DNA from: a virus
Direction: 5' to 3' (one strand)
IMG/VR virus record: IMGVR_UViG_3300031825_000060
Span: 1 to 29,354 of that record
Length of the DNA: 29,354 bases
This document shows positions 1 to 8,965 of the stretch, piece by piece. Within the stretch, counting starts at the first letter, position 1. Each line of letters starts with the position of its first letter. Under the pieces are notes generated by a model. That model made no database searches. It was not told the origin of the DNA and saw only the letters and a list, made by a program, of their open reading frames with translations. Both the position numbers and the translations under genes were made by a program.

Positions 1-1
1 C

Positions 2-3000
2 GCGTCCGACCCGTATGCAGCGATGATCAAGTCGGCAACCGAACGCGTTGCCTTGCTGCAACTCGAGGGCGAGGCCACCGAAAAAGTCACGGAAGCCGAG
101 AAGCTGCGGACCAAATACCAGGCCGACCTGGCCGCCGGCTATATCAAGTACAACGCGGCCGCCGATCAGAGTTACCTGCGCCAGCTGGACGAAATGGAGG
201 CCCAGGAGAAGGCCAATCGCACCAAGGCCGACGCGATCAAGCTGAGCGAACAGCAGGCGAAGGAAGCCGCCAAGACGCTGGAGACCCAGCAAAAGCAAGC
301 CGAAAGGGCCGAGGCGGACCTCGAAAAACAGCAGGCCTACAACGCCACGCTCGGCCTGTCGAAGGTTGCCGTGGCGGAACTCAATGCCGCAAAGCTGGAG
401 GACCTGGCCACCAGCAAGGAGCGGCAAGCCGCCTACGAGGACGAAATCGATTCGAGCGGCCGGCTCGGCGACGCCTATCGGCGCGAAGCCGACGCGCTGC
501 GACAACGGGCACAGGCGACGCGCGATGGCGCAGCCAAGGAAGCGGGGATCGAGGCGGCAAAGGAAACCTCGAAGGCCTGGAAGGAGACCGGCGACTTCAT
601 CGAACGCACGCTGCTCGATAGCGTGCAGGCGGGCTTTCGCCACGGCGAGAGCTTCGGCAAAGCGTTCTTCAAGTCTCTGGAGGCCACGGCCAAGACGACG
701 GTGCTGCGCTTTGGCGTGCAGATGGTGGGGCAAGGCATCACGGGGATGCTGGGCGGCTCCGCCGGCGGCGGGACGAGCAGCCTTGGCAGCCTTAGCAACT
801 TGAGCAGCATGAATACGCTGTACCAGGGCGGCACCGGCTACATGAACGGCGGGGTTTACGGGGCCGCAAACAATCTTGGCTTCGGCTCCCAGTTCGCCGC
901 GGGCGGTCTATTCGGTCAGGGCGGCGCGGCGTCTGGTGCTATGGGTGTCGGCGGCGGAGCGGGCGGGGCATCTGGCGTAGCGGAGCTCACCGGCACTGCC
1001 GCATCCAATGGTGCAGCCGGCAGCGGCATGGCTGCTGCGGCGCCATTCGCGGTCATCCTGGCACCGCTCTTTGCCGCTTACGCGGACGGATTTTTCAGCG
1101 GCGAGCAACGCGGCGGCGGCCAGTACGGCTACAGCCTCGACGGCATCAGCGTGACCAACGCCAGGCGCGGCACGCAGCAGGCGGCCAATGGCGTGGGTGC
1201 GACCTTCCTGGAAGGCCCTGACGGCGGCGACCTGGCCGCAGAAGCCACCAAGCTGGTGATCAACAGCACGGTGGCCGGCATCAACGATGCACTGCGGTCC
1301 TTCGGCAGCCAGGCCACGCTCACCGGCTTCCAGGCCGCCTACGAAACGTCGCAGCAGGGCAAGGGCGGCGTGTTCGCCGGCGGCAGGCTCAGCACGGGCG
1401 CGGCGTTCGGCGAGTCGGGCCAGGGCAGCAATGAGCCCGGGAGTAACGGGGCCGACCCCGCCCGATCGCTGTACGAGATGTGGGGCGCGCAGATCGGCGC
1501 GTTCGGAACTACGGGCTTAGACACCAACGGCTCGCCCGAGCAGCTGGCCACCGACGCGGCTCAGTCCTACATTGAGGCGATCCAGGCATCTGCAGGACTG
1601 ATCCCCCGGATCGTCAAGGAGCAGTACCAGCGCGATCTGAGCGGCAACACCAGTGGCTATGCGTTCGGGGCGACGATGGGCGGCGGCGATGGCGCCGAGA
1701 CCGTGACCGACGCGACCACCACCCAGTTTCGGCGCGTGTACGACGACGCCATGAAGCAATCGGCGCGCGAGCTCGGCTTGCTGCCCAAGCGGATCCTGGA
1801 CCTGGTGATCGACGTCGACCCCGAGGCACTGTCCGCCGAAGCGACGGCGGCGCTCTCGACCAAGATCCAGGCGCTGGTCAACAACGTCAACGGTTTCCAC
1901 GCCATCGTGGACACGCTGCCGGTAAAGGAGCTGCGCAGCGCCTCCTTCGACGCCGCGGCCGCCTTGGTCGAGCTGTCGGGCGGCCTGGAAAAGTTCGCGG
2001 CCAACGTCTCTTCCTACGTCGACAACTTCTATTCCGACGAGGAAAAGCGGCGCGCCATCGCGAGCAACATCAGCGCCACCCTGGCCGGTGCCGGGATCGA
2101 CGTCAGCGCCGACACGCTGCTGACCACCACCCGCGAGCAGTTCCGCGCGGTGGCGGAAGGGCAAGACGTGGTCACCGAAAGCGGCCAGCGGGCGAAAGCG
2201 GCTTTGATGAGCGTGGCCCCCGCCTTCGCGAGCATCACCAAGGAGGCGGTTTCGGCCGGCGAGCAGCTGCGCAACACAATCGACACGCAGCGCGACACCA
2301 TCACCAGCCAGCGCGCCTATGCGCGCGAGCTGCGCGAGTTCCGCGACGGATTGTTGCTGGGCGACAAGTCACCGCTCAATGTGTCCGACCGGCAGCGCGA
2401 GGCCGAGCGCCAATTCAATGCCACGCTGGCCGGCGCCCAAGCGGGCGATGCGACGGCCCGCGGCGCGCTCACCGGCGCGAGCGACAACTACCTCTCGGCA
2501 TCCCTGGCCAGCGCGCGCAGCAAGTCGGAATACGACGCGATTTTCGCGAGGGTCAGCACCGCCCTGACGATCACGGCCGCGGGCGCGGACAGCCAGGCCA
2601 CCGTCGCCGAGCAGCAGCTCGGGGTGCTGCAAAGCCAGCTCGACGCGCTGGGCGCAATAGACATCAACGTCGAATCGCTCGCCGCTGCGTTCGACGCCTA
2701 CACCAGCACGCAGACCGTGCTGGATGCGGCCAAGGCCTCCGCGAAGGCGGCGGCCCAGGCCGCGGCCGATGCAACGGTGGCAGTCTTCGGCCGCGTCAAC
2801 TCGGCGCAGGCGCCGACGCCCGCGCCAGACGCACCTGTCAGCGGGAGCGGGGCGACGTGGGACTTCGGCAACGTCCCGAAATTCGCCTCAGGTGGCATGC
2901 ACCTGGGCGGCGCGCGCATTGTGGGCGATGGAGGCGGGCCCGAGCTGGAAGTCACCGGCCCGGCGCGCATCTTCAGTGCCAGCCAGACGCGCGACATTCT

Positions 3001-3181
3001 GCGGGGGGACAGCGGCGCCGGCAATCAGGAGCTGCTGGCCGAGATGCGCCTGCTGCGCCAGGAAATCGAGCAGCTGAAGGGCGCGGCCAACTCCACGGCC
3101 ATCAGCGCCCGCCGCACCTCCGACGTGCTGGAGACAGCCATGCAGGACGGTGACTACCTGCGCACGAAGGCGGTCGCATGA
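2..3181 (+). CDS. Phage tail tape measure protein (5'-truncated by window)
   Basis: The reading frame is open at the first base of the window, so the gene begins upstream; about 1,059 residues are visible. Tape measure proteins run through the tail tube, set its length and help deliver DNA. The first ~190 visible residues are a charged Ala/Glu/Lys/Gln-rich coiled coil. A Gly/Ala-rich hydrophobic part follows (about residues 225-360), then a long helical region. The end carries the FASGGMHLGGARIVGDGGPE-like closing block (about positions 2879-2985) with VTGPARIFSASQT, which is common at the C-termini of such proteins in Proteobacteria phages, then a short coiled coil. Its stop overlaps the start of the next tail gene (ATGA), as expected in a tail operon. 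The family call is from composition and the C-terminal block; upstream head and tail-tube genes cannot be seen. Confidence 0.88.
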   Translation, partial: ASDPYAAMIKSATERVALLQLEGEATEKVTEAEKLRTKYQADLAAGYIKYNAAADQSYLRQLDEMEAQEKANRTKADAIKLSEQQAKEAAKTLETQQKQAERAEADLEKQQAYNATLGLSKVAVAELNAAKLEDLATSKERQAAYEDEIDSSGRLGDAYRREADALRQRAQATRDGAAKEAGIEAAKETSKAWKETGDFIERTLLDSVQAGFRHGESFGKAFFKSLEATAKTTVLRFGVQMVGQGITGMLGGSAGGGTSSLGSLSNLSSMNTLYQGGTGYMNGGVYGAANNLGFGSQFAAGGLFGQGGAASGAMGVGGGAGGASGVAELTGTAASNGAAGSGMAAAAPFAVILAPLFAAYADGFFSGEQRGGGQYGYSLDGISVTNARRGTQQAANGVGATFLEGPDGGDLAAEATKLVINSTVAGINDALRSFGSQATLTGFQAAYETSQQGKGGVFAGGRLSTGAAFGESGQGSNEPGSNGADPARSLYEMWGAQIGAFGTTGLDTNGSPEQLATDAAQSYIEAIQASAGLIPRIVKEQYQRDLSGNTSGYAFGATMGGGDGAETVTDATTTQFRRVYDDAMKQSARELGLLPKRILDLVIDVDPEALSAEATAALSTKIQALVNNVNGFHAIVDTLPVKELRSASFDAAAALVELSGGLEKFAANVSSYVDNFYSDEEKRRAIASNISATLAGAGIDVSADTLLTTTREQFRAVAEGQDVVTESGQRAKAALMSVAPAFASITKEAVSAGEQLRNTIDTQRDTITSQRAYARELREFRDGLLLGDKSPLNVSDRQREAERQFNATLAGAQAGDATARGALTGASDNYLSASLASARSKSEYDAIFARVSTALTITAAGADSQATVAEQQLGVLQSQLDALGAIDINVESLAAAFDAYTSTQTVLDAAKASAKAAAQAAADATVAVFGRVNSAQAPTPAPDAPVSGSGATWDFGNVPKFASGGMHLGGARIVGDGGGPELEVTGPARIFSASQTRDILRGDSGAGNQELLAEMRLLRQEIEQLKGAANSTAISARRTSDVLETAMQDGDYLRTKAVA

Positions 3182-4107
3182 GAGGCCTGGCCATCGTCAC
3201 GCCGGTGATCGTCGAGCCCAACATGCTGTTTACCGATGTGCCGGAGAACGACTATCCCCTGCATGCCAACAGCACAGCGTATGCGCAAGGGGATCGCGTC
3301 ATCGTGGCCGTTCCCACGCACAAGATCTACGAGTGCGTGCTGGCGTACGTCTCCGGCGCGCCGGCGGTGCAGCCCTACCTTGACACGACGCACTGGGTGG
3401 AGGTAGGCCCGACGAACCGCTGGAGCTGCCTGGACAACAAGAACAGCAGCAAGACCGCGCAGGCGGGCAGCATGTACTACCGCATCACCCCGGGCCAGCT
3501 CCCCTCGGTGGCGTACCTGGACGGCCTGGTGGACGCGACGTCGGTGCGCATCCATGTCGAAACCTGGTCGAACGTCACCTCGTCATACACCACCGTGTAC
3601 GACAAGACGACGCAGTTGCGCTCGGTGCCGGCCACGCCGTCGTGGTGGCAGTTCTGGTTCGGCCGTCGCCAGTCGCGCCAGTGGGTGCTGGCGATGGACC
3701 TGCCGCCGGCGCCAATAGCCTCGATCGACATCTGGATCGAGGGCGGCGCGGACCTGGCCGTGGGCGTGATCCAGGTCGGGCAGGCCACCGAGTTCGGTGA
3801 GGGCATCGAGCTGGGCGCCTCCGGCGGCATCCAGGACTGGTCGCGCAACGAGGAGAACCGCTGGGGCGACATGGTGCTCACCAAGGGCGCGTTTTCCAAG
3901 CGGCGGCGCTGGCAGCTCCTGCTCAAGAACACCGAGCTCGACGCGTTCGAAGATTTCATGGCCGAAATCCGCGCCACCCCTTGCCTGTTCATCGCCAAGG
4001 ACGACATGTCGTTCACGCGGTTGTGGGGCATCTGCTCCAGGTTCGAGCCGGTCATCAACATGCCCAAGCACTCCCTGTGCGACCTGGATATGAAAGGACT
4101 CATCTAA
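3178..4107 (+). CDS. Distal tail / tail-tip structural protein
   Basis: 309 residues, starting at an ATG that overlaps the tape measure stop. Position directly after the tape measure protein is where distal tail and tail-tip proteins are encoded. Residues ~35-85 (YAQGDRVIV ... YECV ... THWVEVGPTNRW) resemble the small aromatic-rich carbohydrate-binding modules often found in phage tail proteins. The middle is beta-rich with several Trp (SWWQFWFGRR). The C-terminal third includes GIQDWSRNEENRWGD and RRRWQLLLKN, patterns seen in tail proteins of other Burkholderiales prophages. No catalytic motif is visible. It probably forms part of the tail tip or baseplate hub and may bind surface glycans; that role is inferred from position and composition. 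TAATG coupling links it to the next gene. Confidence 0.7.
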   Translation: MRGLAIVTPVIVEPNMLFTDVPENDYPLHANSTAYAQGDRVIVAVPTHKIYECVLAYVSGAPAVQPYLDTTHWVEVGPTNRWSCLDNKNSSKTAQAGSMYYRITPGQLPSVAYLDGLVDATSVRIHVETWSNVTSSYTTVYDKTTQLRSVPATPSWWQFWFGRRQSRQWVLAMDLPPAPIASIDIWIEGGADLAVGVIQVGQATEFGEGIELGASGGIQDWSRNEENRWGDMVLTKGAFSKRRRWQLLLKNTELDAFEDFMAEIRATPCLFIAKDDMSFTRLWGICSRFEPVINMPKHSLCDLDMKGLI

Positions 4108-4736
4108 TGCCCATCACCCCTCTGCCGCCGGCGCCGCTCATCACGGACACCGCGTTCGACTTCGACGTGAAGGCGTTCGCCCGCGTGAACGCCGAGGTGC
4201 AGTTCGTCACCGAGGCCAATGCGCTCGAGGCGAACGTGAACGCGAAGGAGGCCTCGGCCGTCGCCACCGCGGCGGCGGCGGCGGCGGCGACGAGTGCCGC
4301 CGCGCTGCTGTTCAACGCCGCCACGAACTACGCCGTCGGCCAGGCGGCGATCAGCGGCGTCAACTTCATGACGTACCGCAACACCCTGGGCGGCGTGAAC
4401 GCCACCGATCCGGCCAGCGACACCACCGGCCGCTGGGTCGACGTGGGCGCGCCGCCCGTGACGGTGGTGGACGTGGCCACCAATTTCACGTTCCAGCCCG
4501 GCGTGCTGTACCGCATCGTCGGCTCGTGCAACGGCACCATTCCCGCGCTGGGCACCATCGCGCGCGGCGACGTGTTCAGCGCAATCAACACCAGCGCCGC
4601 CTACGCGGCCAACATCCTGAGCAATGGTCACGCGGTGCAGGGCGTGGTGCGCGATGTCTCGCTTGACACCGATGCGGTCGGGCGCGCGCTCAGCCTGCTT
4701 TATTCCGGCCCGGCCGACGGCCTGGTGGCGATCTAA
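4107..4736 (+). CDS. Tail fibre protein (N-terminal fibre-type)
   Basis: 209 residues; the ATG overlaps the previous stop (TAATG), so translation is coupled. The N-terminus (MPITPLPPAPLITD... FARVNAEVQFVTEANALEANVNAKEASA) has the form common in phage tail fibres: a short proline-rich lead, then an alanine-rich helix. An alanine run follows (residues ~50-63), then a carbohydrate-binding-like module (ATNYAVGQAAISGVNFMTYRN ... DPASDTTGRWVDVG) and a beta-rich tail. The alanine run is encoded by a tandem GCG/GGC tract near 4268-4288. The protein is shorter than a full fibre, so it may be a connector on which the following fibre proteins assemble. The fibre call rests on the N-terminal pattern and context. 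Confidence 0.7.
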   Translation: MPITPLPPAPLITDTAFDFDVKAFARVNAEVQFVTEANALEANVNAKEASAVATAAAAAAATSAAALLFNAATNYAVGQAAISGVNFMTYRNTLGGVNATDPASDTTGRWVDVGAPPVTVVDVATNFTFQPGVLYRIVGSCNGTIPALGTIARGDVFSAINTSAAYAANILSNGHAVQGVVRDVSLDTDAVGRALSLLYSGPADGLVAI

Positions 4737-4748
4737 GGAGAAACCAAC

Positions 4749-5537
4749 ATGCCAAGCGTCAAAGCCAGCAACCTGCTCGGCGTCATTGCGGCTCGCAACC
4801 GCCTGCTGAACCCGACCTTCCAGGTCAATCAGCGCGCGGTGGTCAGCCCTGTCACGCTGGCCGCCGGCGCGTATGGGCACGACCGCTGGAAGGCCGGCGC
4901 GGCCGGCTGCACCTATTCGTGGGCCACCGTGAACGGCCTGACCACGATCACCATCACAGCGGGCTCGCTGGTCCAGGTGATCGAGGGCAACAACCTGGAT
5001 GACGGCGCGGCCAACACCTACGTGCTGGCGTGGAACGGCACGGCCCAAGGCAAGATCGGCGCCGGCGCGTTCTCCGGCTCGGGCGTCACGGGCACGGCCG
5101 ATGGCGGCACCAATCTGAGCATCGAGTTCGGCGTGGGCACGCTTGCCAAGCCGCAGCTGGAGCCTGGAGCGTTCAGGTCGGCGTTCGAGCGGCGCCCGGC
5201 CGGGTTGGAGATGTATTTGTGCCGCCCGTATTACCAGCGGGTCGGCGACTCGCAGATCAATACGCTGGCTTCCGGCGCGTTCTATTCCGCCACGTTGTGG
5301 TTGGGCGCGCTGCAGTATTCGCCCATGCGAGCGGCCCCGACGCTGATCGTCAGCGCGGCGGCGGATTTCTCGATCGAGGCCAGCTCCGTCAGCTATGCGG
5401 TTACGGCGATCTCGCTCACGCGCCCGAGCAAGACTTCAACCCGGATCGACGCCGTCGTATCAGGCGCAACACAGGGCCAGGGCGGCCACATCAACATCGC
5501 CGCGAATAAATTCTTCGCGCTTGACGCGGAGCTGTGA
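4749..5537 (+). CDS. Tail fibre / receptor-binding protein
   Basis: 262 residues. An AAGGAG ribosome site (4735-4740) sits 8 bases before the ATG. The N-terminus has the LLNPTFQVNQR pattern found at the start of many phage fibre domains, followed by a carbohydrate-binding jelly-roll-like region (GHDRWKAGAAGCTYSWA ... GTNLSIEFGVGTLAKPQLEPGAFRSAFERRP). 'KPQLEPG...F..R' is a familiar closing motif of such modules in prophage fibres. The rest (EMYLCRPYYQRVGD ... ALDAEL) is the usual C-terminal beta domain, probably the receptor-binding tip. No enzymatic residues are recognisable. The family-level match is fairly sure; the receptor cannot be predicted. Confidence 0.75.
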   Translation: MPSVKASNLLGVIAARNRLLNPTFQVNQRAVVSPVTLAAGAYGHDRWKAGAAGCTYSWATVNGLTTITITAGSLVQVIEGNNLDDGAANTYVLAWNGTAQGKIGAGAFSGSGVTGTADGGTNLSIEFGVGTLAKPQLEPGAFRSAFERRPAGLEMYLCRPYYQRVGDSQINTLASGAFYSATLWLGALQYSPMRAAPTLIVSAAADFSIEASSVSYAVTAISLTRPSKTSTRIDAVVSGATQGQGGHINIAANKFFALDAEL

Positions 5538-5539
5538 CC

Positions 5540-6067
5540 ATGTACCAGATCATCAACACCTCCAGCGTTCGACGTCTCGCCGATGGCTGGTGCATCCCGG
5601 CCGACCCGGACAACACCGCTTATGCCGCCTATCTGGCCTGGCTGGCCGCAGGCAACGTGCCGCAGCCAGCCGACGTGCCGAGCCTGGCCGCGCAGCAGGC
5701 CGACGCCGTGCGCCAGATCGACGCCGACGCCGACGCCATCTACGGCGCCGTGCTGGGCAACCGCGGCGAGGAATACAAGAACGCCGAGGCCGATGCGCTG
5801 GCCTACCAGGCCGCCGGCTACCAGGGCACGGTGCCGGCTGGCGTGGCGTCGTGGGCCACCGCCAGCGGCATGACCGCGCAGGACGCGGGCGACGACATCC
5901 TGGCCACGGCCGCCAATTGGCGCGGCGCCATGGCGCAGATCCGCGCCGAGCGGCTGCTTTGCAAGAAGCTGGCTGAGGCCGCCGTCGACCAGGCCGCGCT
6001 CGATGCCGTGCTGGCGCAGTGGGCGGGCTTTGTTATTGCCATGCGCGCCGGCCTGGGGCTGAGCTGA
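5540..6067 (+). CDS. Tail fibre assembly-like protein
   Basis: 175 residues from the ATG at 5540; a GTG at 5534 overlapping the previous stop is an alternative start that adds two residues. Residues 1-50 have the form typical of proteins that follow fibre genes: 'RRLADG..IPADPDNTAYAAYLAWLAAGN.PQPAD'. The remainder is alanine-rich and helical (EYKNAEADALAYQAAGYQG ... AAVDQAALDAVLAQWAGFV). Relatives are annotated variously as tail fibre assembly proteins, tail chaperones or hypothetical proteins. It lies between two fibre genes, which supports a role in fibre folding or attachment. It could equally be a structural connector. No membrane segment or signal peptide is visible. Confidence 0.6.
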   Translation: MYQIINTSSVRRLADGWCIPADPDNTAYAAYLAWLAAGNVPQPADVPSLAAQQADAVRQIDADADAIYGAVLGNRGEEYKNAEADALAYQAAGYQGTVPAGVASWATASGMTAQDAGDDILATAANWRGAMAQIRAERLLCKKLAEAAVDQAALDAVLAQWAGFVIAMRAGLGLS

Positions 6068-6069
6068 GC

Positions 6070-7356
6070 ATGGGCTCCTACGCATTGGGCCTGGCCCGCC
6101 GCGCTGCTCGCCGGGGCACCCATGACCGGCGCGTGAACTGGTCCGCGCTGTGGGACTTCAGGACCGGCTCACTGGCCGATGTCATCGGCGGCGTCAGGCC
6201 GACGGTGACGCGGGCCAGCACCGCCTGGGCGTTCAATGCGGCCGGCGTGCTGACAGCGTACCCGGCCGATGTGCTGCGCATCGTGCCGAGCCCGGCGGGG
6301 GTGATGAGCGCGCTGGTCGAGGCGACGAGCACGAACCTGATCACCAATGGGGAGGGCGTCGGCGCGGCCGGCGCGGCTGTTCCCACCGGCTGGCAGGTGC
6401 AGCAACAATTTGGCGGCCTCAGTCCTGATTCGTGGGTGTCCGGCGTGGACGCGAAGGGTTGCGGCTACGCGCAGTTCCGGGTGAATGGTGTCACCACCGT
6501 TGCGAATCGATGCCTGCTGTCCTACACCGGTGCAAGGGTCGCGGTGGCGGCGGCTGTGCCGGTGACCTTCAGCTCTAGCCTCGCGCTTGTGGCTGGCGTC
6601 GGGTATGACATGCAGATGGTGTATCTGTGGTACGACGCGGGCGGTGCATTGCTATCCCAGACCGTGGGCGCCGTTCGCACTCCGGGGGCGTATGCCCGAT
6701 ACGCCGAAACCGTGACGCCACCCGCGAACGCCGTCACTTGCAATGCGCGATGGGACTTCGTCGGCTACAACGGCGCGGTTGGCACGGCGGTGAATTTCAC
6801 ACTGCGATTGGCTGCTGCGCAGCTCGAAGCGATGCCCTTTGCGACTAGCTACATCCCGACCTCGGGCGCCGCAGTCACCCGCGCCGGTGACTTTATCGCC
6901 CTGCCATTTGCCCCCGGACTCAGCATCACGGAAGGCACGCTGTTTTGCTCATATGAGGCGTACGCGACCGTCGTCGCCGCGCGTACCTACGCCATCAACC
7001 TCGTCGATGGTGGCCTCGCTCGCCTGGCATTGCGGGCTTCTGACCCTGGTGAGATCTATCCGAAGGCAGTCGTTGGCGACGGGGCTGTCAATACCACCTT
7101 CAGCGTCAATAACGCGTTCAACGCGGACAACAAGGTGGCCCTCGCCTATAGCTCGGCAGGTACCACCCTCGCGCGCAATGGCGCGTCCGCGGCCACCCCG
7201 ACCGCTTGGGCCGGTGGCTCTAGCCTTCCTGCCACCGTGTACGTCGGGTGCACCGTCGCGCCCGGCGGCAATCAACTGAACGGGTACATCCGCCTTTTCG
7301 GCACCCTCCGCTCGCGCCTGTCCGACGCGCAGCTCCAGGCGCTCACCGCCGCATAA
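6070..7356 (+). CDS. Tail spike/fibre with lectin-like C-terminal domain
   Basis: 428 residues from the ATG at 6070, two bases after the previous stop; a longer in-frame start at 6019 would overlap the upstream gene and is less likely. The N-terminal ~75 residues contain WSALWDFRTGSLADVIGG and PTVTRASTAWAFNAAG. Next comes VEATSTNLITNGEG...PTGWQV, the usual entry to a carbohydrate-binding module. A second block (FATSYIPTSGAAVTRAGD) leads into a concanavalin/LamG-like beta-sandwich ending GYIRLFGTLRSRLSDAQLQALTA. This architecture is typical of prophage tail proteins that bind cell-surface polysaccharide. It is the last and largest fibre gene, so it is the best candidate for the host-range determinant. 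No hydrolase catalytic motif can be picked out. Confidence 0.75.
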   Translation: MGSYALGLARRAARRGTHDRRVNWSALWDFRTGSLADVIGGVRPTVTRASTAWAFNAAGVLTAYPADVLRIVPSPAGVMSALVEATSTNLITNGEGVGAAGAAVPTGWQVQQQFGGLSPDSWVSGVDAKGCGYAQFRVNGVTTVANRCLLSYTGARVAVAAAVPVTFSSSLALVAGVGYDMQMVYLWYDAGGALLSQTVGAVRTPGAYARYAETVTPPANAVTCNARWDFVGYNGAVGTAVNFTLRLAAAQLEAMPFATSYIPTSGAAVTRAGDFIALPFAPGLSITEGTLFCSYEAYATVVAARTYAINLVDGGLARLALRASDPGEIYPKAVVGDGAVNTTFSVNNAFNADNKVALAYSSAGTTLARNGASAATPTAWAGGSSLPATVYVGCTVAPGGNQLNGYIRLFGTLRSRLSDAQLQALTAA

Positions 7357-7368
7357 AGGACACGCAGC

Positions 7369-7788
7369 ATGCAAGCCATCTTCTGCCGTCGTACCAATCT
7401 GGCCAGCCTGCTGCTGCGCACCGTCACCTGGTCATCGTGGAGCCACTGCGCCATCGTGACGCCCGAGGGCACGGTGATCGAGGCCGCCGCCCCGCATGGC
7501 GTCATCGAGCGCCCGCGCGCCGCCTTCCTGGCCGGCGTCAGCAAGTTCAGCGAAAAGACCATCGAGTTGCCCGACGACGCCGCGGCGATTGCCTGGGCCC
7601 GCGCCCAGATCGGCAAGCCCTATGACTGGCTGGGCGCGCTCGGCCTGGCCTTGCACCGCGAGTGGGACAACCCCGAGCGCTGGTGGTGCAGCGAGCTGGT
7701 CGAGGGCGCGGCCGCAGCCGGGCGCCGGCCGCGGTTTGTGAGCAACGCCGGCCGCGTGACGCCGCAGCACTCCTGGATGGTGGCGTGA
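7369..7788 (+). CDS. Permuted NlpC/P60-like (papain-fold) peptidase/amidase
   Basis: 139 residues. The order of motifs is that of the circularly permuted papain-like group (YiiX/YebB type): a His in WSSWSHCAIV (His26), a central IGKPYDWLGALG segment, and a Cys in ERWWCSELV (Cys107) as the likely nucleophile. Such proteins are common in phages of Gram-negative hosts next to lysis or tail-tip genes and are predicted to cut peptide or amide bonds, perhaps in peptidoglycan; homologues are sometimes misnamed enoyl-CoA hydratase. It lies between the last fibre and the holin-like gene, so a part in entry or lysis is plausible. There is no signal peptide, so it would need a holin or the virion to reach the cell wall. 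The fold call is from visible motifs; the substrate is unknown. Confidence 0.65.
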   Translation: MQAIFCRRTNLASLLLRTVTWSSWSHCAIVTPEGTVIEAAAPHGVIERPRAAFLAGVSKFSEKTIELPDDAAAIAWARAQIGKPYDWLGALGLALHREWDNPERWWCSELVEGAAAAGRRPRFVSNAGRVTPQHSWMVA

Positions 7789-7833
7789 TGCCGTCGCCAG
7801 CTTTCTAACCGACGCGACGAAAGGACCGCATTC

Positions 7834-8214
7834 ATGCCCGAACCCACGTCAACAACCGGCGCCGCCGGCGCCGCGCTAGTCGCCATTGGCGTGAACATCG
7901 CCGGCAGCAGGTACGGCCCGCTGGCCACCACCGCGGCCGCGGCTTTCGTCGGCACGCTGATCAGCCTGGGCGAGGTGCCAACGGCCGGGCGCCTGGCTGG
8001 CGCCTGGTACATGCTGCGCTACGTGGCCATGGCCACCATCATCGCGGGCACGCTTAGCTTTCTGATCGAGCGTTTTACTGGCGTGCCGGCCATCGAGATC
8101 CTGGCGCTGGTGGCATTCGTGATCGGCTGGGTCGGCAGCCGCTGGCAGGGCTTGCTGGCGTCTGCAATCAATGCGCTGCAGGCGCTGGTCGGTCGCAAAG
8201 GGGCCGGCCAATGA
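7834..8214 (+). CDS. Holin-like membrane protein
   Basis: 126 residues with an AAAGGA ribosome site upstream (around 7820). Three hydrophobic segments can be seen: about residues 12-45 (AALVAIGVNIAG ... LATTAAAAFVGTLISL), 62-80 (YVAMATIIAGTLSFLIE) and 87-103 (IEILALVAFVIGWVGS), followed by a short basic tail (GRKGAGQ). Small size, three membrane spans, charged C-terminus and position just before an endolysin fit a class I-type holin, which opens the inner membrane at a set time to release the endolysin. No family signature was recognised beyond topology and position. ATGA overlap couples it to the next membrane protein. Confidence 0.65.
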   Translation: MPEPTSTTGAAGAALVAIGVNIAGSRYGPLATTAAAAFVGTLISLGEVPTAGRLAGAWYMLRYVAMATIIAGTLSFLIERFTGVPAIEILALVAFVIGWVGSRWQGLLASAINALQALVGRKGAGQ

Positions 8215-8501
8215 AGCTTTACCTGGTGATCATCTTCGAGGTGGCCTCGGCGCTGCTGGTGGCTTCGTGCTTCTGCCGGGCGTCCTTCACGCACAAGCGC
8301 AACACGCGCCGGCCGATCCGCTGGGCCTTCGCGCTGCTGTCCATCATGGCTTGCATCTGCTTCTTCGCGCCGATCCTGTGGCACTACGAGCCCGACGGCG
8401 TGTCCGCCGGCCTGGCCGGCGCGATCGCGCTGACCCAGCTGGTTACCAGCCACTACTGGCGGCAGGGCGTGCCGCCTCAGTTTCAACAGGAGCCGTCGTG
8501 A
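8211..8501 (+). CDS. Small membrane protein, second holin or antiholin candidate
   Basis: 96 residues, starting inside the stop of the holin-like gene (ATGA). Three hydrophobic stretches: residues 3-21 (LYLVIIFEVASALLVASCF), 37-56 (WAFALLSIMACICFFAPIL) and 64-78 (SAGLAGAIALTQLVT), separated by a basic loop (CRASFTHKRNTRRPIR). Four cysteines are present. Phage lysis cassettes often contain two small membrane genes before the endolysin, one the holin and the other its regulator. This pairing and translational coupling are the only grounds for the role. The next gene starts at a GTG overlapping its stop. Confidence 0.55.
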   Translation: MKLYLVIIFEVASALLVASCFCRASFTHKRNTRRPIRWAFALLSIMACICFFAPILWHYEPDGVSAGLAGAIALTQLVTSHYWRQGVPPQFQQEPS

Positions 8502-8965
8502 ATCTCACCGCGAATTTCACCTTGGCGGAATTCACCGCCAGCGACACCGCCGCACGTCTGGGAATCGACAACAGCTTGCCGGCGACGCTGCTGGTGGCGG
8601 CGACCAACACCTGCGACATGCTCGAGCAGATCCGCGACCGCCTGGCCGCGATTGCCGGTCACCAGGTGCCCATCATCCTCACCAGCGGCTTCCGCTGCCC
8701 GGCCCTGAACACGGCCATCGGCAGCGGCCCCGGCAGCGATCATCCCAAGGCGATGGCGGCGGACTTCAAGGCGCCGGCGTTCGGCACGCCTTACGAGGTG
8801 GCCCGGGCCCTCGCGCCGCTGGTGGGCGAGCTGGGGATCGGCCAGCTGATCCACGAGTACGGCAGCTGGGTGCATGTGAGCACGCGCCGGCCGGACAAGG
8901 ACGTGAATCGCATCATCACGATCAGCAAGGCCGGCACGCGCGTGGGCGTTGAGGTTGTGGCATGA
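8498..8965 (+). CDS. Endolysin, M15-family D-Ala peptidase
   Basis: 155 residues using the GTG at 8498 that overlaps the previous stop; the frame is open further upstream, but that part is antisense-like to the membrane gene and lacks the family pattern. The start 'NLTANFTLAEFTAS..AARLGIDN' is typical of phage M15A peptidases. Zinc-binding residues are in place: SDHPKAMAADF (His82 and Asp89) and WVHVS (His126); SGFRCPALN is also a family block. These enzymes cut D-Ala-containing peptide cross-links in peptidoglycan. No signal peptide is seen, so export through a holin is expected. The position after two holin-like genes and before the spanins completes a canonical lysis cassette. Confidence 0.9.
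   Translation: MNLTANFTLAEFTASDTAARLGIDNSLPATLLVAATNTCDMLEQIRDRLAAIAGHQVPIILTSGFRCPALNTAIGSGPGSDHPKAMAADFKAPAFGTPYEVARALAPLVGELGIGQLIHEYGSWVHVSTRRPDKDVNRIITISKAGTRVGVEVVA

Noticed and set aside
4107-7356. A diversity-generating retroelement acting on the fibre genes
   Set aside because: No reverse transcriptase gene and no template/variable repeat pair can be seen in the window; it could only exist outside it.
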